A DNA stretch of 64,000 nucleotides. Origin: Psychrosphaera algicola (GTDB lineage Bacteria; Pseudomonadota; Gammaproteobacteria; Enterobacterales; Alteromonadaceae). The stretch is taken from assembly GCF_028401425.1 (NCBI RefSeq), contig NZ_JAQOMS010000002.1, forward strand, positions 930,001 through 994,000, in the 5' to 3' direction. The notes under the pieces are model-generated. The model did no database searches. It was given only the letters and a program-made list of their open reading frames with translations, and was not told the origin of the DNA. Position numbers and translations under genes: made by a program. Each line of letters starts with the position of its first letter. The stretch's first letter is position 1. This document shows, in pieces, positions 61,592 through 64,000 of the stretch.

Positions 61592-61977
61592 TTATTCTAA
61601 GCGCTCGAATATTTTTTCTAATTTGCCCTTCAACGTCGCTGCAGTAAATGGCTTAACAATGTAGCCATTAACACCCGCTTGAGCGGCGGCAACAATTTGT
61701 TCTTTTTTAGCTTCTGCAGTTACCATCATGACAGGCATATGTTTTAGGCTTTCGTCTTTACGAATCTCACGTAATAAATCAATCCCTTGCATACCTTGAG
61801 CATGTTCCAGTCCGTAACAACAAAATCAAAGTCACCATTTTGCAACATTGGTAATGCAGTACTTCCGTCATCTGCCTCTGAAACATTGGTAAAGCCCAAA
61901 TCTCTCAATAGGTTCTTGATGATTCTTCTCATTGTTGAGAAGTCGTCAACAACCAGAATTTTCATATTCTTATCCAA
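61592..61977 (-). CDS. cheY: Chemotaxis response regulator CheY (one frameshift)
   Basis: Restored length is 127 aa. ILVVDDFSTMRRIIKNLLRD gives the acidic pocket; VVTDWNMPGMQGIDLLREIR gives phospho-Asp; MMVTAEAKKEQ the switch Thr; IVKPFTAATL the Lys. The break at 61794-61800 is CCAGG read as CTCAAGG. I prefer the TTG start at 61977 (MDKNMKILVV), which has GGAGG upstream, over the ATG at 61965 or the longer ORF. It binds FliM at the motor. Confidence 0.95.
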
Positions 61978-62104
61978 AGCGTCCTCCAGTGAGGTTTTGT
62001 TAGTTCCCAATCCAGTTTCACTTATAGTAGTTCGTACCGGCTTGAAAATACATGATTAACGTAAATAAATATTATTAATAAAAATTAGGAAGTTACAAGT
62101 TTTA

Positions 62105-62827
62105 TTATAACCATTCCTTTAATCGAGCTCGAAGCCGCACCATAGCTTGGCTATGGATCTGGCTAACTCTCGATTCACTCACGTTCAAAACGTTACCAAT
62201 TTCACGTAAGTTTAGCTCATCATCATAATATAGCGAAAGAATTAGTCCCTCTCGCTCGGGCAATGACTTAATTGCCTTTATCATTGATGATTTAAAATTG
62301 TTTACTTCGACACCGTCATAGACATCGTCCGAACCGTCAGTATGTTTTGTCACCACATCTTCCGCTACACCTAAGCTGTCCAAATCGAGGACACGGCCTG
62401 CGCTCGTCTCTTTTAACATTTGGTGGTATTGGGCAAGTGATATATCCAATGCAGCAGCGACTTCTACATCTTTAACGTCGCGTCCAAGTTCAGCTTCTAA
62501 CGCTGATATTTTATTGGCAACTAATCGGGTATTACGGTGTACAGAGCGGGGAGTCCAGTCGCCACGTCGAATTTCATCCAACATGGAGCCTCGAATTCTT
62601 ATGCCAGCATAGGTTTCAAAACTCGCCCCTTTTGACCCATCAAAATTCTTTGATGCTTCAATAAGACCAATCATACCTGCTTGGATGAGATCATCAACTT
62701 GGACACTGTCGGGCAATCGCGCAGCCAAATGGTGGGCAATTCGTTTCACTAACACCCCATGTTTGTTTACAAGGCTAGTGAGCGATTGTTCTTTAGCCTC
62801 GTAGGCTGCGGCAACTTTGTTGTTCAA
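62105..62827 (-). CDS. fliA: Flagellar sigma factor FliA (sigma-28)
   Basis: The intact 240-aa product has region 2 (VDDLIQAGMIGLIEASKNFD, FETYAGIRIRGSMLDEIRRG DWTPRSV) and region 4 (SLPEREGLILSLYYDDELNL REIGNVLNVSESRVSQIHSQ). It directs late flagellar promoters, including the sigma-28-type sites seen at 42201-42226 and possibly 18087-18112. Lies 11 bases downstream of flhG, in the usual flhF-flhG-fliA-cheY order. Confidence 0.97.
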   Translation of the reverse strand: MNNKVAAAYEAKEQSLTSLVNKHGVLVKRIAHHLAARLPDSVQVDDLIQAGMIGLIEASKNFDGSKGASFETYAGIRIRGSMLDEIRRGDWTPRSVHRNTRLVANKISALEAELGRDVKDVEVAAALDISLAQYHQMLKETSAGRVLDLDSLGVAEDVVTKHTDGSDDVYDGVEVNNFKSSMIKAIKSLPEREGLILSLYYDDELNLREIGNVLNVSESRVSQIHSQAMVRLRARLKEWL

Positions 62828-62838
62828 ACGAGCGCCTC

Positions 62839-63693
62839 TTAATTTACTAACTGCTCTAGAAAAAATTCTAAATTACCAGTCGCGTTTGTCGGCGTCGGCC
62901 AGTTATTTATTTTGGCAGCTAAAGTTTTAAATGCGACAGACGATGGCGATCTTGGGAAAGCGTCCACAATTGCCCGCTGGCGTCGAACCGCTTTTCTTAA
63001 ATTGTCGTCAAATGGAATTATCGCAGTTAACTCGAGTGTGACGTCTAAAAATCGGTCCGTCACTAAAGATAATTTTTTATATAGGTCCTAGCTTTCTTTC
63101 ATCGAACGAACCATGTTCGCCACGACTTTAAATCGATTGACACCATGGTCACGATTAAGAATTTTGATCAGTGCATAGGCGTCAGTAATTGACGTTGGCT
63201 CATCACAGACAACAACTAATAATTCTTGGGATGCGCGTGAAAAGGACAATACCATGTCTGAAATGCCTGCCGCAGTATCGACAATAAAAATATCCACTGG
63301 TGTTCGCATTTCACTGAAAGCTCGGATAAGTCCGGCATGCTGGGTAGGAGAAAGGTCGACCATATCTACAGTACCTGAAGTTGCCGGTACTATTTTAATG
63401 CCGTACGGCCCTTCAACTAAAATATCGTCAAGTTCAGCTTCACCGGAGATGACATGTGATAAGTTTTTTCGACACGTAAACCTAGCATAACATCACAGTT
63501 AGCTAAGCCTAGGTCAGCGTCTAGCACTAACACTTTTTGCCCGATTTGAGCTAGGGCTATAGCGGTATTTAGCGAAACACTTGTTTTGCCAACGCCACCC
63601 TTTCCGCCTGTAACAGCGATTACTTTGGTTTTATTTGCTAAAGACATATTTCTTAAGCCACTAGCCTTAGTCAGATGAACTTGCTTTAATCAT
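62839..63693 (-). CDS. flhG: Flagellar number regulator FlhG/FleN (MinD-like; three breaks)
   Basis: Restored length is about 284 aa. The true start is ATG 63693, overlapping the flhF stop: MIKASSSDQASGLRNM holds the DQAxGLR motif that activates FlhF. The CAG of DQ and the next base are corrupted (CCAGG read as CTAAGG, 63665-63670), which hides this start. The MinD fold shows VTGGKGGVGKTSVSLN and VLDADLGLANCDVMLGL. An A is lost near 63466-63471. A TAG at 63089-63091 interrupts RSMKES and DLYKKLSLVTDRFL where CAG in CCAGG is expected. It limits flagellar number. Confidence 0.92.
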
Positions 63694-64000
63694 ACATGCC
63701 TACTGCTTTTGGCACTACCTTATTATTTTCGTTAGTTACTTTTTGCTTTAATTCAAACAATTGATTAGCTTTTTGCACAATTTTTCCTGAATTTGCAACT
63801 CTAATGTCCTCTGGGACGCGTTGACCGTTGGTTAAATAACCAATTGGCAACCTATTATGAATTGCAACACTCATTAACTCTCCCAAACTTAAAGATTCGT
63901 CTATTTTTGTAAATATACAACCCGAAAGTGGAATTGTTTTAAAATGTTGTACGCTTTCTTGCAGTACACTCATTTGTGAAGTGGCTGATAAAACTAAATA
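63686..64000 (-). CDS. flhF: Flagellar SRP-like GTPase FlhF (C-terminal part)
   Basis: The last 104 codons lie in the window and run off the right edge in frame (YLVLSATSQMSVLQESVQHF). IFTKIDESLSLGELMSVAIH matches the TKxDE guanine-specificity motif of the SRP GTPase NG domain, and LPIGYLTNGQRVPEDIRVAN the closing loop. FlhF places the polar flagellum. The stop overlaps the flhG start. Confidence 0.92.
   Translation of the reverse strand, partial: YLVLSATSQMSVLQESVQHFKTIPLSGCIFTKIDESLSLGELMSVAIHNRLPIGYLTNGQRVPEDIRVANSGKIVQKANQLFELKQKVTNENNKVVPKAVGMYD

Noticed and set aside
34433..63091. Reassignment of TAA/TAG to glutamine, since several in-frame stops fall at likely Gln positions
   Set aside because: Each such stop is inside a corrupted CCAGG site, several with added bases, and TAA/TAG also end many intact genes here (for example pgk and fliA). 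A sequencing artefact explains all cases.
63417..63647. flhG start at ATG 63647
   Set aside because: This start would omit the DQAxGLR motif, which is readable upstream once the CCAGG error at 63665-63670 is repaired.

Overview
The window comes from a moderately AT-rich marine-type gammaproteobacterium, most likely Alteromonadales. I place it near Colwelliaceae, Shewanellaceae or Pseudoalteromonadaceae. The reasons are the epd-pgk-fba order, the flhF-flhG-fliA-cheYZAB-parC-parP-cheW-DUF2802 string, tandem Shewanella/Colwellia-like flagellins, and a pseudaminic-acid flagellin glycosylation island. I cannot name the species.

Layout. 1-5.4 kb: edge of an enoyl-CoA hydratase gene, a 31-aa membrane microprotein, a HupE/UreJ-type protein, a large periplasmic TolB-propeller amidohydrolase and a small outer-membrane beta-barrel. 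5.6-11.5 kb: central carbon genes on the minus strand (tkt, epd, pgk, fba). 11.7-17.1 kb: VOC protein, adenosine deaminase, MFS transporter, GNAT, a CheY-TPR protein and a DUF2919 protein. 17.2-19.2 kb: a small divergent flagellin, fliS and a fliT-like gene. 19.2-25.0 kb: pseB, pseC, pseF, pseG, a left-handed beta-helix acyltransferase and pseI, which make CMP-pseudaminic acid. 25.2-37.9 kb: a sulfur- and acyl-chemistry island with a PAPS sulfotransferase, a DUF4910 protein, phosphosulfolactate synthase, a fumarate-reductase-like flavoprotein, a lone 2Fe-2S protein, an aspartase/fumarase-superfamily lyase, an acyl-AMP ligase, an ACP, an AAC(3)-family acyltransferase, the motility accessory factor Maf and CysH. 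38.0-64.0 kb: fliD, flaG, two large flagellins, flgL-K-J-I-H-G-F, then the chemotaxis/flagellar regulator operon, running off the edge in flhF.

Main hypothesis: the island between pseI and maf encodes a sulfonated acyl group for a flagellin glycan. CysH would make sulfite. ComA would add it to PEP to give phosphosulfolactate. The lyase would eliminate phosphate to give sulfoacrylate, a fumarate analogue. The Frd-like pair would reduce this to 3-sulfopropanoate. The ligase and ACP would activate it, and an acyltransferase would place it on an amino sugar. The first two steps have a precedent in bacterial coenzyme M biosynthesis; the rest is inference.

Data quality matters for every gene call. 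More than half of the genes are split by small indels or in-frame stops. Almost all fall into two classes: one base lost from A/T runs of about five or more, and corruption of CCWGG sites (CCAGG read as CCAAGG, CTAAGG, CTAGG or CCATAGG, and so on). This is what I would expect from uncorrected nanopore reads of native DNA carrying Dcm-like CCWGG methylation. I therefore give full-length gene spans and treat the breaks as sequence errors, not pseudogenes.
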